Positions 36,603-45,364 are shown, counted from the stretch's first letter. The stretch is DNA of 58,811 nucleotides from Ameyamaea chiangmaiensis (GCF_013376175.1 NZ_JABXXR010000006.1:1-58811), one strand, 5' to 3'. Made by a program: numbers and translations. The notes: generated from the sequence alone by a model not told the origin.

Positions 36603-37699
36603 GCCAAAGCCCCGCTTCGGTCACGCAGTGTCATGGCCTGCGTGAACCCCTCTTGCGAATCAAAGCGATATATGCATTGATCAACACTATACACGCGATC
36701 CCACGCCGTACCCGTTCCTCCCAGTCGAAGGAAACTGCGTGCTCCTATCGACGTATTGGCCGGTCCCTCTACGCGAACGACGTATTCGTGGGCGGAAAGA
36801 GCGTTATATTTCTCAATCGCGACACGCTGCAGATCGTCTTCCCGCAATCCGGGCATTCTAAAGCTATGGAAAGCCGCTGAATTCCTGGTGGCAGATTGAA
36901 CAACACTCCCCCCTTGTACCGACACTTCGCCCTTCGAACGCTGACGGGAGTCCCAGGATAACATTTGGACAGACAGGCCAGACGTGTTGACGAGATCGCG
37001 AGCAACAGAAATATGGCGAACGCAAAAGTCTGCGCCCGTCGACGCTGACGAAAATTCCATCTGCACGTTTCCGACGGTCCCGGGATCGAGGGCCTCCAGA
37101 ACTATCGGAACGCACATAACCTTACGCCCCATAGCATAAAGCTCGCACCCGAACGAAGACGCTACCGACAGCACAAGGTCATATGCCGATTGAAACCGGC
37201 TTGCGGCGACTGCGCTTGTGCGTCGATGATCAATTTGCCAGAATTGCCCAACCATTGCCGCCGTAAACTCCACCCCAGGAATAAGACCGGCCTCAAGGAT
37301 CGCCGCCTCCGCAAGTTCGGCGCCCGTCATGTTCAGCCACGAGGATGCGACACGCAAATCTATCAACAGCGCAAGATAATCGCGACACTCCAGAATAAGT
37401 GAACTGGTCAATGGCTCGAGCTCGATATGATCGACGACACCTTGAAAGATTGTCGTCCATTCGCTCGTCAGGCTCGCGGACACCTCCAAAAGAACAGTCG
37501 TGCGATCCACGAACGCCGTGGCACGCAGAAGTGCCGCAAGGGCGTCACTCTCCTCGCTGGATCGCACGGCACGCACCACACATGTCCCCGCGCGGGCATA
37601 CCGTGATACCGATATCTCAAACCCGGTCACTGACCACGCCGACGTCGCCTGTCCATTGATGGATAGTCGTACCCGCGTCGCATATTGAACGTCTTCCAC
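36599..37699 (-). CDS. Baseplate hub protein D-like
   Basis: 366 residues from a GTG at 37699 with GGAAG 7 nt upstream. The frame is open to 37846, but that would overlap the X-like gene. The protein shows the gpD/gp27 hub pattern of beta-barrel domains: TRVRLSINGQATSAWSVTGF at the start, IFQGVVDHIELEPL near 115, VMCVPIVLEALDPGTVGN near 215. It should connect the tail tube to the spike V. It lies X-D-V as in P2-like tails. Confidence 0.8.
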   Translation of the reverse strand: MEDVQYATRVRLSINGQATSAWSVTGFEISVSRYARAGTCVVRAVRSSEESDALAALLRATAFVDRTTVLLEVSASLTSEWTTIFQGVVDHIELEPLTSSLILECRDYLALLIDLRVASSWLNMTGAELAEAAILEAGLIPGVEFTAAMVGQFWQIDHRRTSAVAASRFQSAYDLVLSVASSFGCELYAMGRKVMCVPIVLEALDPGTVGNVQMEFSSASTGADFCVRHISVARDLVNTSGLSVQMLSWDSRQRSKGEVSVQGGSVVQSATRNSAAFHSFRMPGLREDDLQRVAIEKYNALSAHEYVVRVEGPANTSIGARSFLRLGGTGTAWDRVYSVDQCIYRFDSQEGFTQAMTLRDRSGALA

Positions 37700-37701
37700 T
37701 G

Positions 37702-37908
37702 TCAGGCTTCCACAGGCAGTCCAGACGTTGATGACGTGTCCAGATCGGGAAGGACGATCATCAAAGGCACAGGCAACCAGGTCAGATCGGGGCTCGAAAG
37801 ACCGTTCGCTTGAGCGATCTGCCACCACTGTAGAGCATCTCCACACGTCGCGGCCGCCACGTGAAACAGAGAAATATCACTCGCGCTCACACTTTTCGTA
37901 GTCGACAT
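37702..37908 (-). CDS. Tail protein X-like (LysM-type)
   Basis: 68 residues from ATG 37908 with GGGAG 6 nt upstream (the frame extends six codons further without support). DALQWWQIAQANGLSSPDLT then a short hydrophobic strand fits the LysM-like tail protein X family, which caps the hub/tube. Its stop lies just before the D-like start, which takes its ribosome site from the end of this gene. Confidence 0.65.
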   Translation of the reverse strand: MSTTKSVSASDISLFHVAAATCGDALQWWQIAQANGLSSPDLTWLPVPLMIVLPDLDTSSTSGLPVEA

Positions 37909-37922
37909 GATCAACTCCCAAG

Positions 37923-38627
37923 TCACGACTTCGACAGAACAATGGCCTGCCGGATATAGTCACTGGCTTCAACAACAGCACTCTGCGCCGATGCAAGAAC
38001 AAGTGCATTGGATACGTCGGAAGACGTTTGAAACTCGACACTATCGAGCGCGACACCTCCCACTTCGGCTATCGAGGCCAACGCCTCTGCTGAAGAAGCA
38101 AGAGTCACAAGGTCATCGACATCTGGAATGTCATTCCGTGCGATAATGCTCTGAATACTCGCCGAAGAAACGTCGAAGGCGCTCGAAGAGTCTGCCGCTC
38201 TCGAAAGAGCAGCATCCGAACTCGCAAGCGCGTTTACCACCGCCCCCAGGGCATTCGTTGTCGCAGTCGTTGCCGTCTGGTCAAAGCGACGCTCCAGACG
38301 CATGACATACGGACAGACGATACCTTTAGACTCATAGCTAAAAGAAAAAGAGGTTACCCAGACATCACATGAGAAGCCCAGACCGATAAACGTGACCGCG
38401 GTGCCTTGGCACCGAAGCTGATCCAATATCCGCGCCCTCGAGAGAGCATTTGGCCCGACGAAACGTCCCTCAAGAACCAGAGGCCCCGGTTGCGCACCTT
38501 GTGCATTTATGACCCGACCGCCACCTGGCATCTCAGTGATCACGACACGCTGGTCACCGCCCAAAATTACACGGTCGGGTATTTCCATCCCGGACAGTGT
38601 AATCGGGCCGACATAAATCTCATCCAA
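37923..38627 (-). CDS. Tail protein, U / DNA-circulation-like N-terminal domain
   Basis: 234 residues. Residues ~1-115 (VGPITLSGMEIPDRVILGG; GPLVLEGRFVGPNALSRAR; CDVWVTSFSFSYESKG) resemble the beta-rich U/DNA-circulation N-terminal fold found after the tape measure in P2- and Mu-type tails. Residues ~120-234 are an Ala/Ser-rich helical tail of unknown role. It starts 30 nt after the preceding gene and ends 14 nt before the X-like gene. Confidence 0.6.
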   Translation of the reverse strand: MDEIYVGPITLSGMEIPDRVILGGDQRVVITEMPGGGRVINAQGAQPGPLVLEGRFVGPNALSRARILDQLRCQGTAVTFIGLGFSCDVWVTSFSFSYESKGIVCPYVMRLERRFDQTATTATTNALGAVVNALASSDAALSRAADSSSAFDVSSASIQSIIARNDIPDVDDLVTLASSAEALASIAEVGGVALDSVEFQTSSDVSNALVLASAQSAVVEASDYIRQAIVLSKS

Positions 38628-38657
38628 GACAGCAACATCTCATACTGAAAGTTTATC

Positions 38658-39584
38658 TCAAGCACCGGCGCTATAGCCCGGCAACAGCATCTGCGCGATC
38701 TGGTCGACCGCGCTGGACGACGCTCGCCTCACCATACGCGCTTCACGTTCCGCAATGACGGCATCGCGCATCGGCTGCCGGTACGCGGCGTAAGCGCTTC
38801 GTCCACGCTCAGGCGCGCGCTCCGTGGCGAGGCTACCTGTCCCCCAATAATTTGGGTGTGGTGACTCATCATGTATCAGCGATGTCTTGCGGCTTCCACC
38901 GTCCTCGGCACTCTCGCGCCGCACGGGTGCAGCGGAAGAATTATGTGGTGGCACACCGTTTTCCCGACGACGAACGCTATCCAGCTGATGTACGCCGTAG
39001 CGTTTTCCAGCCTTAATCACATCCGGTCCATGACGCTCCGCTTGTCGCTTTAGGTCGCCGCGGACCGCGCCCGTATCGTTAACCGAGGCTCTTGACATGC
39101 CTCTAACCTTCAATCGCTTCAGAGGGAGTTCCGTAGGTCGTCCGGCTCCTTTTCCGTCCGACTGCTTAGTCACCTCACTACCCACGACACGCCTGACGAC
39201 ACGTGTCTGCGGAGACCGTCGTATGACCGCTCGTTTTGCTCCCGCCGGAGCGTCGGTGCCCGGAACAACACGCCTCACGGTACGTGGTCCGTCCGCCACG
39301 GCAGCGACCCCAACGCTCCGCACATGCGGCCGCCCGGCGGAAACAGCGTTCACCCCACCCGTCAAGCCAGGCACGTTGGCGACGGCATGCCTATGATCTC
39401 CACCTTGGTGACTCGAGCGTGAGACCCCAGGCACAGCCGACCACAGTCGAAGGCGAACACGTCCAGTGCGTTCGAGAATCTTCGACGATCGAAAACACCC
39501 TGCGTATATGATCGGAAAAACAGAACGCGTCGCGCGTTGACCTAAATCGCTTGATTTACGCGTAACGCCCACTGGACCAATCAA
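38658..39584 (-). CDS. Short, highly basic protein in the tape-measure position
   Basis: About 308 residues if translation starts at TTG 39584 (GAAGGA upstream); 316 from TTG 39608. Position between tail chaperone and U/X/D genes is where the tape measure normally sits. It is short for that role, has no transmembrane segment, and is very rich in Arg/Lys (RRSPQTRVVRRVVGSE, LKRQAERHGPDVIKAGKRYG). The C-terminus (RSAYAAYRQPMRDAVIAERE, then SSSAVDQIAQMLLPG) looks ordered. No other minus-strand frame of useful length exists here. By tape-measure scaling it would give a tail of only some 45 nm. It may be a tape measure, a remnant of one, or another tail-lumen protein. Confidence 0.5.
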   Translation of the reverse strand: MIGPVGVTRKSSDLGQRATRSVFPIIYAGCFRSSKILERTGRVRLRLWSAVPGVSRSSHQGGDHRHAVANVPGLTGGVNAVSAGRPHVRSVGVAAVADGPRTVRRVVPGTDAPAGAKRAVIRRSPQTRVVRRVVGSEVTKQSDGKGAGRPTELPLKRLKVRGMSRASVNDTGAVRGDLKRQAERHGPDVIKAGKRYGVHQLDSVRRRENGVPPHNSSAAPVRRESAEDGGSRKTSLIHDESPHPNYWGTGSLATERAPERGRSAYAAYRQPMRDAVIAEREARMVRRASSSAVDQIAQMLLPGYSAGA

Positions 39585-39720
39585 AGCGGTGTCCTTCACG
39601 TTCTGCAATTATAACACACGCAGCAAGCCTGCGCGCGTCCGTCCACTTCGACGCCAGTTCCCACGGCACCCCATGCTGCACCAGATAGATCAACTGCTGA
39701 AATATGGGGTGCCGGCTCAG
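39556..39720 (-). CDS. -1 frameshift extension of the tail assembly chaperone
   Basis: In the -1 frame the chaperone continues for 54 codons from the slippery site to TAA at 39558-39556. The extension contains HPIFQQLIYLVQHGVPWELA and ends in AEREGHRFDWSSGRYA, the kind of Trp/Ala-rich sequence seen in GT-type tail chaperone extensions. It has no start codon and no ribosome site of its own, so it can only be made by frameshifting. The fusion would be 160 residues. It overlaps the tape-measure-position gene in another frame. Confidence 0.8.
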   Translation of the reverse strand: MSRHPIFQQLIYLVQHGVPWELASKWTDARRLAACVIIAEREGHRFDWSSGRYA

Positions 39721-39726
39721 TTTTTT
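39664..39726 (-). promoter_or_regulatory. Programmed -1 ribosomal frameshift signal
   Basis: On the minus strand the heptamer A AAA AAC (39726-39720) sits in the right phase at the end of the chaperone frame, directly before its UGA. After a 5-nt spacer comes CGGCACCCCAT (39714-39704), which pairs perfectly over 11 bp with ATGGGGTGCCG (39674-39664) around a 29-nt loop. Slippery site, spacer length and stem are all as expected for a stimulated -1 frameshift. Confidence 0.85.
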
Positions 39727-40037
39727 GAGACGTCCAATAGTTCGAGGCGCGGTGTAGCCGTCTCTTCAAAGGCTGCGAGAAGCGCGTCGACACCGTCGTG
39801 TCCAAGACGCCTCGCCAACTCTTTGATTTCTTCTTTCGAAGACGGCATATGAACGGGTATCTGGTCAATGGCCGTGACGGAGCAAATCATCTCCGCATAT
39901 CCAAGCCAGGCGTCCGCGGCGGCGCCATTCATCGCCGAACCGCCAGCTTCGATGAGATCAAGCATGTCAGCCGGGTCGAGCCTACGCAGCGAGAGCGCAT
40001 GGCCACCCTTGGTATGGAGCGTCGCTGGAAGACCCAT
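39717..40037 (-). CDS. Tail assembly chaperone, zero-frame product
   Basis: 106 residues from ATG 40037, which overlaps the tube-gene stop (TGATG); the longer open frame upstream is noise. Sequence begins MGLPATLHTKGGHALSLRRL and has DMLDLIEAGGSAMNG and a helical C-terminus ending DVSKN. Between tube and tape-measure-position genes, this is the place of the lambda G / P2 E type tail chaperone, which coats the tape measure during tail assembly. It ends at a programmed frameshift site that also makes a longer form. Confidence 0.78.
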   Translation of the reverse strand: MGLPATLHTKGGHALSLRRLDPADMLDLIEAGGSAMNGAAADAWLGYAEMICSVTAIDQIPVHMPSSKEEIKELARRLGHDGVDALLAAFEETATPRLELLDVSKN

Positions 40038-40462
40038 CACGATACCTGCCGCCGTGTCGATGCAAAGAACTGCACCGTCTGCTGCACAATGCCTTCGGCC
40101 TGCCAACGATCATTATGCAACGACATGGACACACCGCTATATTCCCATGTCGTGAGGGTCCCGTCCGGCTCGGAAATATATTGATACAGCGTACCGCTGC
40201 CAATTGTCCCGGCGCTCCAAAACGCCTGCTCAACGCTGGCGATCAAGGTATCAAGAGTCGCACTTGCGCGAACGAGCGAAAAGCTCCCGCGCCAGCCGTT
40301 CGGCGTATTAAACTCCACCGGTACGCCATTCAGAGGATTGGCCCGCTGAACGACCGTCTCCTGCGACGCCTGGAAAGCCGTTACGTCCCTCAGATCGACA
40401 CGACTGCCATTCCACAACAACGTAATTCGGCAGTCGCGACCAATGCTGTACGGATTCGCCAT
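40037..40462 (-). CDS. Tail tube protein
   Basis: 141 residues from ATG 40462 (MANPYSIGRDCRITLLWNG) with GGGAAG about 8 nt upstream. PNGWRGSFSLVRASATLDTL in the middle and TTWEYSGVSMSLHNDRWQAE in the C-terminal half give the single beta-barrel pattern of myovirus tube proteins. It polymerises into the inner tail tube. It lies right after the sheath gene (1-nt gap), the usual sheath-tube order. Confidence 0.8.
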   Translation of the reverse strand: MANPYSIGRDCRITLLWNGSRVDLRDVTAFQASQETVVQRANPLNGVPVEFNTPNGWRGSFSLVRASATLDTLIASVEQAFWSAGTIGSGTLYQYISEPDGTLTTWEYSGVSMSLHNDRWQAEGIVQQTVQFFASTRRQVS

Positions 40463-40463
40463 A

Positions 40464-41957
40464 TCAGACACTTCCCGATGCAGTCGCGATCTGCACAGAT
40501 GTTCCACCCTGCAGATTCACGATAAATTTCTCGTTAATACCCTGATATTGAACCTGGATATCACATTGAACATAGCCCAACGCCGTACGAGCAAGCGTAT
40601 TGTTCGAGCTGTCACACACGACGGCATAGGGAAGCGAACCATCAACACTGCCCAGAATACCCTGCCCGAGAAGGGAACTCAGAAGCCCGAGAATTGACGA
40701 ACGAATATCGAAAAACAGCGACTGATTGATCAACCGACCAACGTAAGCGCCGAGGCCTGCCGAAAAGGAGTCGGCTAGGAAATTCGTCAACCGCGTATAA
40801 TTGTCGCCCCACATTACCGACGTCGTGGACGAATTATGCCCGCTACGTGCGCTCCAGTATACGCCACCGGGCGCAGGATTGCAGACAACATCGATCCCTG
40901 CGTCGATCAGTGCGCCCAGCTCCGCGTCCGAATATGCAATCGTTACGGAACCACTCGACAAGCCGGCCTTCTGGCTCCCCAAAATCCCGTAAATCTGCTT
41001 ATTCAGGCTCGACTGCGCGGGCGTAAGGGAGGCAAGACACCCGCCTACAAATGCCTGTGGCGAAACCAGCATCATGCCGTTCGTATCGTCAAGCCACCAC
41101 AGCCAGTCCCCGTGTAGCAGCTTTACCGCGTAACTATCGAGCCCAGCAGTTGCCTTTCGCGCCGTGGCATTCGTGATTGTGTCGCCCGACGGCCCCGTAC
41201 ACAGCATATACACGCCGTTCTGCAACCCGAACGCCGCCTGCGTCGTCCACGTCGCCGAATCGGTAAGACCGTGGATGAACGCAAGAGCACAACTCTGCGC
41301 CTGAAGAGCATACAAACCAGTTCCGGAACCAGCCGCTGACCCGATGAACGCTTCAGACGAGGGCACATCTCCATCGCTGCCCCCCGTCAGACTTACCGCT
41401 CCCACCCCCAAGGCAGGAACCGTCTGCGGCAACGTCACGGCAATCAACGCGCCCGCATCAGCCGCGACCGCATCCCGAAGCGCTTCCCACGTAGATCCGG
41501 AATACAGACCGCCACCAAGCACGGCATGCACCACACTCAACGTATAACCGCCATTCTGTGCAGACATGATCGTAATAGAAATGCCGTTGCCTGCACTGCC
41601 CGAGTAACGCGCGGTGAGCGTCACACCGTCCACTGTCGCTGTGGCATGCACGTCAGAACCGTCCGTAACGCGGACGACTCGAAAATCATTCGCGCCCTGC
41701 ACAATCGCAATGTTAACCGCTGTGCCGATATCAAATGCGTTGCTCTGCTTCGTGCCAAACTGCGAAAGGCAGTTAGCCATACTACCGACAGCAACCGGAC
41801 TGTTAACCGGCCCCCATCCGGCGGTACCGACAATACCGATCCGGCTGCTCGACGCGCCGTTCAGACTCAGGGTCTGGGGTTGGACCACCTGCACATACAG
41901 ATTAGGCACCACCAGACTGGTCGTGTTCAGAGAACCCGACTGGTAAACTCTCGCCAT
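40464..41957 (-). CDS. Contractile tail sheath protein
   Basis: 497 residues from ATG 41957 (MARVYQSGSLNTTSLVVPNL). Sheath landmarks are IGIVGTAGWGPVNSPVAVGS near residue 40, NDFRVVRVTDGS near 90, SGSAGNGISITIMSAQNGGY near 120 and the C-terminal ALGYVQCDIQVQYQGINEKF. It forms the contractile outer layer of the tail, which proves a myovirus-like rather than siphovirus-like particle. It contains a typical insertion-rich middle. The tube gene follows at once. Confidence 0.9.
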   Translation of the reverse strand: MARVYQSGSLNTTSLVVPNLYVQVVQPQTLSLNGASSSRIGIVGTAGWGPVNSPVAVGSMANCLSQFGTKQSNAFDIGTAVNIAIVQGANDFRVVRVTDGSDVHATATVDGVTLTARYSGSAGNGISITIMSAQNGGYTLSVVHAVLGGGLYSGSTWEALRDAVAADAGALIAVTLPQTVPALGVGAVSLTGGSDGDVPSSEAFIGSAAGSGTGLYALQAQSCALAFIHGLTDSATWTTQAAFGLQNGVYMLCTGPSGDTITNATARKATAGLDSYAVKLLHGDWLWWLDDTNGMMLVSPQAFVGGCLASLTPAQSSLNKQIYGILGSQKAGLSSGSVTIAYSDAELGALIDAGIDVVCNPAPGGVYWSARSGHNSSTTSVMWGDNYTRLTNFLADSFSAGLGAYVGRLINQSLFFDIRSSILGLLSSLLGQGILGSVDGSLPYAVVCDSSNNTLARTALGYVQCDIQVQYQGINEKFIVNLQGGTSVQIATASGSV

Positions 41958-42039
41958 GGAAGCGACGTAACCTTTCAAAGAAGAATATAAAATACACGAC
42001 AAGCCAAGCCCGTTAAAATCCGGCCTTGACTAGCGGGAG

Positions 42040-42897
42040 TCAGGCAAGGGACACACCTGACAAAATTATACTGCTGGAAGGAGACTCCGTAAGTCCGCTT
42101 CTAATACCGTAGGAAATCATCTGTTGATCGTTTGCCGCATCAACAGTGTCAAACTCAATGTCGAACAATATATCGCGCCGATAGACAGACTGCATCTGCA
42201 TAGCATCCCCGTCCGATGCCCCGGCAGATATAATGCGCACTGTGTCTCCATCGGCGAGTTCGAGCCATACAGTGTCGCTCAGACCAAGATCAAGAAACGA
42301 TCCGACGCTGTCCCGAATCGTCACGTCGTTCGTCCACAGTGAGACCCGAAATCTCTGAACTTGCCGTCTCAAACGTCGGGACGCTTTCGCAATACCCCCT
42401 ACACGGCCGCGCAATATGATCGAAGACGGTATGGTGATTATATCCCCTTCGACGGAAGCACCCGGGATCTGGGCACCCAACGCCCGAGCTATTCCCGCTG
42501 AATCATCCGTGGCCTGGATCGCATAGGGATAGAGTTCTGTGACCCCCGATCCTTCCAGCATCACCTCCAGTCCTACCACTCCCCCGCTCACGGCGCCTGC
42601 CGAAATTACGATTTGTGCCTTTTTACCCGAAATATTTACGACAACGGGTGGAACGTCAGCAGGACCATCTGTCCATGGACTACCCAGAGGGGCTATACCA
42701 GCCGCATAATGTCCTTCGAGGGCACACACTGTGACGTAATCATTGTCTGTTCTGACCGATGATGCGCCTTGCATATCACTCGCCAGAAGATGTCCGCTCC
42801 GAACAAAAAGATTCCGTCCGTTGTCCGGCATCTCGACAATCAACGCGCGGCACCTCGCGACAAGGGCTTCACGTACACTCCCGACATCCGCCATCAT
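42040..42897 (-). CDS. Neck/tail-terminator-position protein, unknown
   Basis: 285 residues from ATG 42897, which overlaps the preceding stop (TGATG); a TTG one codon earlier is also in frame. It begins MADVGSVREALVARCRALIV after a short lead. The middle is beta-rich (VPPVVVNISGKKAQIVISAG), and RRLRRQVQRFRVSLWTND follows near residue 180. No family is recognised with confidence. Lying just before the sheath, it may include the tail terminator function. Confidence 0.55.
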   Translation of the reverse strand: MMADVGSVREALVARCRALIVEMPDNGRNLFVRSGHLLASDMQGASSVRTDNDYVTVCALEGHYAAGIAPLGSPWTDGPADVPPVVVNISGKKAQIVISAGAVSGGVVGLEVMLEGSGVTELYPYAIQATDDSAGIARALGAQIPGASVEGDIITIPSSIILRGRVGGIAKASRRLRRQVQRFRVSLWTNDVTIRDSVGSFLDLGLSDTVWLELADGDTVRIISAGASDGDAMQMQSVYRRDILFDIEFDTVDAANDQQMISYGIRSGLTESPSSSIILSGVSLA

Positions 42898-43520
42898 CAA
42901 ACCTGCTGACTTGAAACATACAAACGCCAGCCCGATGACGTGCGTTCCACGGAATCGACAATGTAACTTGTCTCATCATCGGACTGCACGATCATGTAGG
43001 GACTGACATCGACACCCGGAATAGCGGGACTGTACAACACGAATTGCCCCGGCGTCAGCGCTCCTGGCGTGCCACTCTGGCTACGGTCCCCGCGCGCACG
43101 CAGAACCATGGCGCAAGGCCAGCCCTCTCCAACAGCGGTCGTCGACCCCGAAGGAAAATACGAGACGACGTGATTACATTCCACAAGCAGCATCGGAGAC
43201 AGATCGTCCACGCCCGCCACGAACCACATAGCCGACCCGATCGTAAAAATATCGCCGAGTTGGATATCATCCGAGTCGCCTACGCCGTAGCGGAACGGAT
43301 CAGACCACGTAGAGGGTTTTTTGAACATGAAGTCAGCGTGGTTCGATACAACAAGCGTGCAGCTGCCGTAGGGCGTGTCCGTCGGAGCTGAGGAACTCAC
43401 CGGCCGATAGTGGACCGCGCTTGCACCGAGAACCGCAGCAAGCCGCGCCCGCCCGCGTTGACAGCGTGCCGACAGGTCAAGCAAATTCACCATCGAACCC
43501 TTCAGCGTACCCACGGACAT
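42897..43520 (-). CDS. Head-tail joining protein, unknown family
   Basis: 207 residues, starting MSVGTLKGSMVNLLDLSARC. It is beta-rich with YGVGDSDDIQLGDIFTIGSA near residue 76 and a C-terminal SYIVDSVERTSSGWRLYVSS. No family is recognised. Its place between the small post-capsid gene and the tail genes fits a head-completion or stopper protein. It starts 12 nt after the preceding stop. Confidence 0.55.
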   Translation of the reverse strand: MSVGTLKGSMVNLLDLSARCQRGRARLAAVLGASAVHYRPVSSSAPTDTPYGSCTLVVSNHADFMFKKPSTWSDPFRYGVGDSDDIQLGDIFTIGSAMWFVAGVDDLSPMLLVECNHVVSYFPSGSTTAVGEGWPCAMVLRARGDRSQSGTPGALTPGQFVLYSPAIPGVDVSPYMIVQSDDETSYIVDSVERTSSGWRLYVSSQQV

Positions 43521-43532
43521 AAGTCCCGCGCC

Positions 43533-43928
43533 CTAGACCACAATTTCTCTGGTATCTCGCAGGTCCGGACCGGCCGGCACTCCCAGAAATCCGCACAGGC
43601 GTCGGCGAGTATAGGCATACAGCGAAATCCTCTCCTCCAACTCGCGCGGATTTCGTGTCCACGTCGCGGCAGCCGCCGTATCCAGCCCCGCAGACGCTCC
43701 GCCAATCGCCTGTTCGAGTGGAGCGAGCTGATCCAAAAGAGCCCGACTCTGCAACATCTCGGACGGCGACAGGTTCTGCAGCCTCCACTCTAAAGCACCA
43801 TAGATCGAAAAGAACCGCCACGACCCCTCTCCACTGGCAGTGCTACCGACGGCGGGATAACCGCAATAGCGACGAAGGTCCGTCAACTCGGACACGGTGA
43901 AACTTTCGGTTGAATTTGACGAACTCAC
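43533..43928 (-). CDS. Head-completion/connector-position protein, unknown family
   Basis: 131 residues from a GTG with GAGG 5 nt upstream. Mostly helical: VSELTDLRRYCGYPAVG, ALEWRLQNLSPSEMLQSRAL, then LEERISLYAYTRRRLCGFLG. The helical, ~130-residue make-up directly after the major capsid gene fits an adaptor (gp6-like) head-tail connector, but I do not recognise the family. Confidence 0.55.
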   Translation of the reverse strand: MSSSNSTESFTVSELTDLRRYCGYPAVGSTASGEGSWRFFSIYGALEWRLQNLSPSEMLQSRALLDQLAPLEQAIGGASAGLDTAAAATWTRNPRELEERISLYAYTRRRLCGFLGVPAGPDLRDTREIVV

Positions 43929-43981
43929 GGCACCTCTTTCGCCATGGTGGCCGACCCCGAAAGATCGGCCCCATAAAACAT

Positions 43982-45364
43982 TCAGATCATCGCGCCATAG
44001 GCATCTGTTCCCAGGCTCTCGATCACAACCCCCCGCTTGAGATAGGAGTTGGTCGCTGTCGGAATAATTGCAGTGTCAGCAGTCATATCCGTCGGCAGGG
44101 CAAATCCGCCGATCCAATACCACGACTGCGCAATGATCTGCTTCAGGCGATCTATCGGCTCACGCGTCACCATGGCAACGCCGTCGACCATTTCGACCAG
44201 AGCCCGATCCACCTCCGGAATATCCGAATGCCCAGTCAGGGCGCAGTCACCTTCGATCAGCGCCCCCTGACCCAGCAACAGCGCCCGATGAATGGGGCCA
44301 TTGCCAAGAGACGCCTGCTGCGGTGCTTCCGTCGTCGGAATGAAGCGGACGCCGAGCAGTTCAATAACCTGGCCGCTGCGGTACTCCTCGCTCCCATAGG
44401 CACCCCGATACAGGTACTTGAAATCAGGATCGCGAAACAGACCGAGCAGCTGGATATCGTCGAGGTAACAATGATAGGCACCATCAATCGTCGGAACGTT
44501 GTTGCGACGCAGAGCAGCAACACCGGCCAGCACCGACTGGATCCCAAGCATGTCACCGATGCCTGTTGAACCACCAGCCTGCAAGGCCGCGGTCGTCGAA
44601 CGGTTATTCGCGCGAAGAACCAGAGGCGCGATAGACGCCACAACCGCAGCCCCCTTGGCACCATCACTCGTCGACACAGACGCACTGAACGTGAGAGATC
44701 CGGATACGCCACCCGGGGCAGTCGATACGTTCAGCGCATCCGCCTGTGCGGCAACCAGCGTATAAACACCCGCGCCAACTGTCACCGTCATACCGTCGCC
44801 GGCCGACACGCTGACAACGCGCCCTGATCCGCTGATGATATTCTGAAAGCCACGGATGTCATCAACCTGCACACTCGCAGCAGCCGACGACAAGGCCACC
44901 GTTACACGCGTGTTCCCACCCAGGTAGCCACCCACTCCATTTGCCGCGCCACCCAGCAACGTGTTACGTGCGATGCGGTCGAGCGACTGCATCGCCTGAA
45001 CGCCATTCGTGTAGGCATTCGCCAAGAACTGTGACGCGATTCCAACCCCGGACGTCACCATATTCAGGTCAATCGTATCGCCATACTGATCTATAGACAA
45101 CGTGTACTGTTCGACGGACCACGATCCAGGCGTGAGGCCGTTATCAAAATTGGTGTTTGCGGAAGGCACGAGCGGCGTCGTAACCGGCGCTTTTAGACTC
45201 TTACGCGTCTTGGTCAGTGTCTCACCAATCGCATTTGGAAAAATTTCGCGATCCGCCACCCGTCGAAAGCCGAGGCGCGACTGCAGACCGTTTTCAAACT
45301 CGCGGGCAAGAAAACCCTGCTGGATCGCGGACTGAAGCTGAAGAGGAAAATTATCAATCGACAT
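43982..45364 (-). CDS. Major capsid protein, with inserted beta-rich domain
   Basis: 460 residues. The N-terminal part (FENGLQSRLGFRRVADREIF; SWSVEQYTLSIDQYGDTIDL) and ANAYTNGVQAMQSLDRIARN resemble N4-gp56-type HK97-fold capsid proteins. HCYLDDIQLLGLFRDPDFKY near residue 300 and VIELLGVRFIPTTEAPQ near 335 continue that fold. Between ~150 and ~260 lies a Ser/Val/Ala-rich segment (RVVSVSAGDGMTVTVGAGVY) that looks like an inserted beta domain. It is preceded by the putative scaffold gene and is the best capsid candidate by position and size. Confidence 0.82.
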   Translation of the reverse strand: MSIDNFPLQLQSAIQQGFLAREFENGLQSRLGFRRVADREIFPNAIGETLTKTRKSLKAPVTTPLVPSANTNFDNGLTPGSWSVEQYTLSIDQYGDTIDLNMVTSGVGIASQFLANAYTNGVQAMQSLDRIARNTLLGGAANGVGGYLGGNTRVTVALSSAAASVQVDDIRGFQNIISGSGRVVSVSAGDGMTVTVGAGVYTLVAAQADALNVSTAPGGVSGSLTFSASVSTSDGAKGAAVVASIAPLVLRANNRSTTAALQAGGSTGIGDMLGIQSVLAGVAALRRNNVPTIDGAYHCYLDDIQLLGLFRDPDFKYLYRGAYGSEEYRSGQVIELLGVRFIPTTEAPQQASLGNGPIHRALLLGQGALIEGDCALTGHSDIPEVDRALVEMVDGVAMVTREPIDRLKQIIAQSWYWIGGFALPTDMTADTAIIPTATNSYLKRGVVIESLGTDAYGAMI

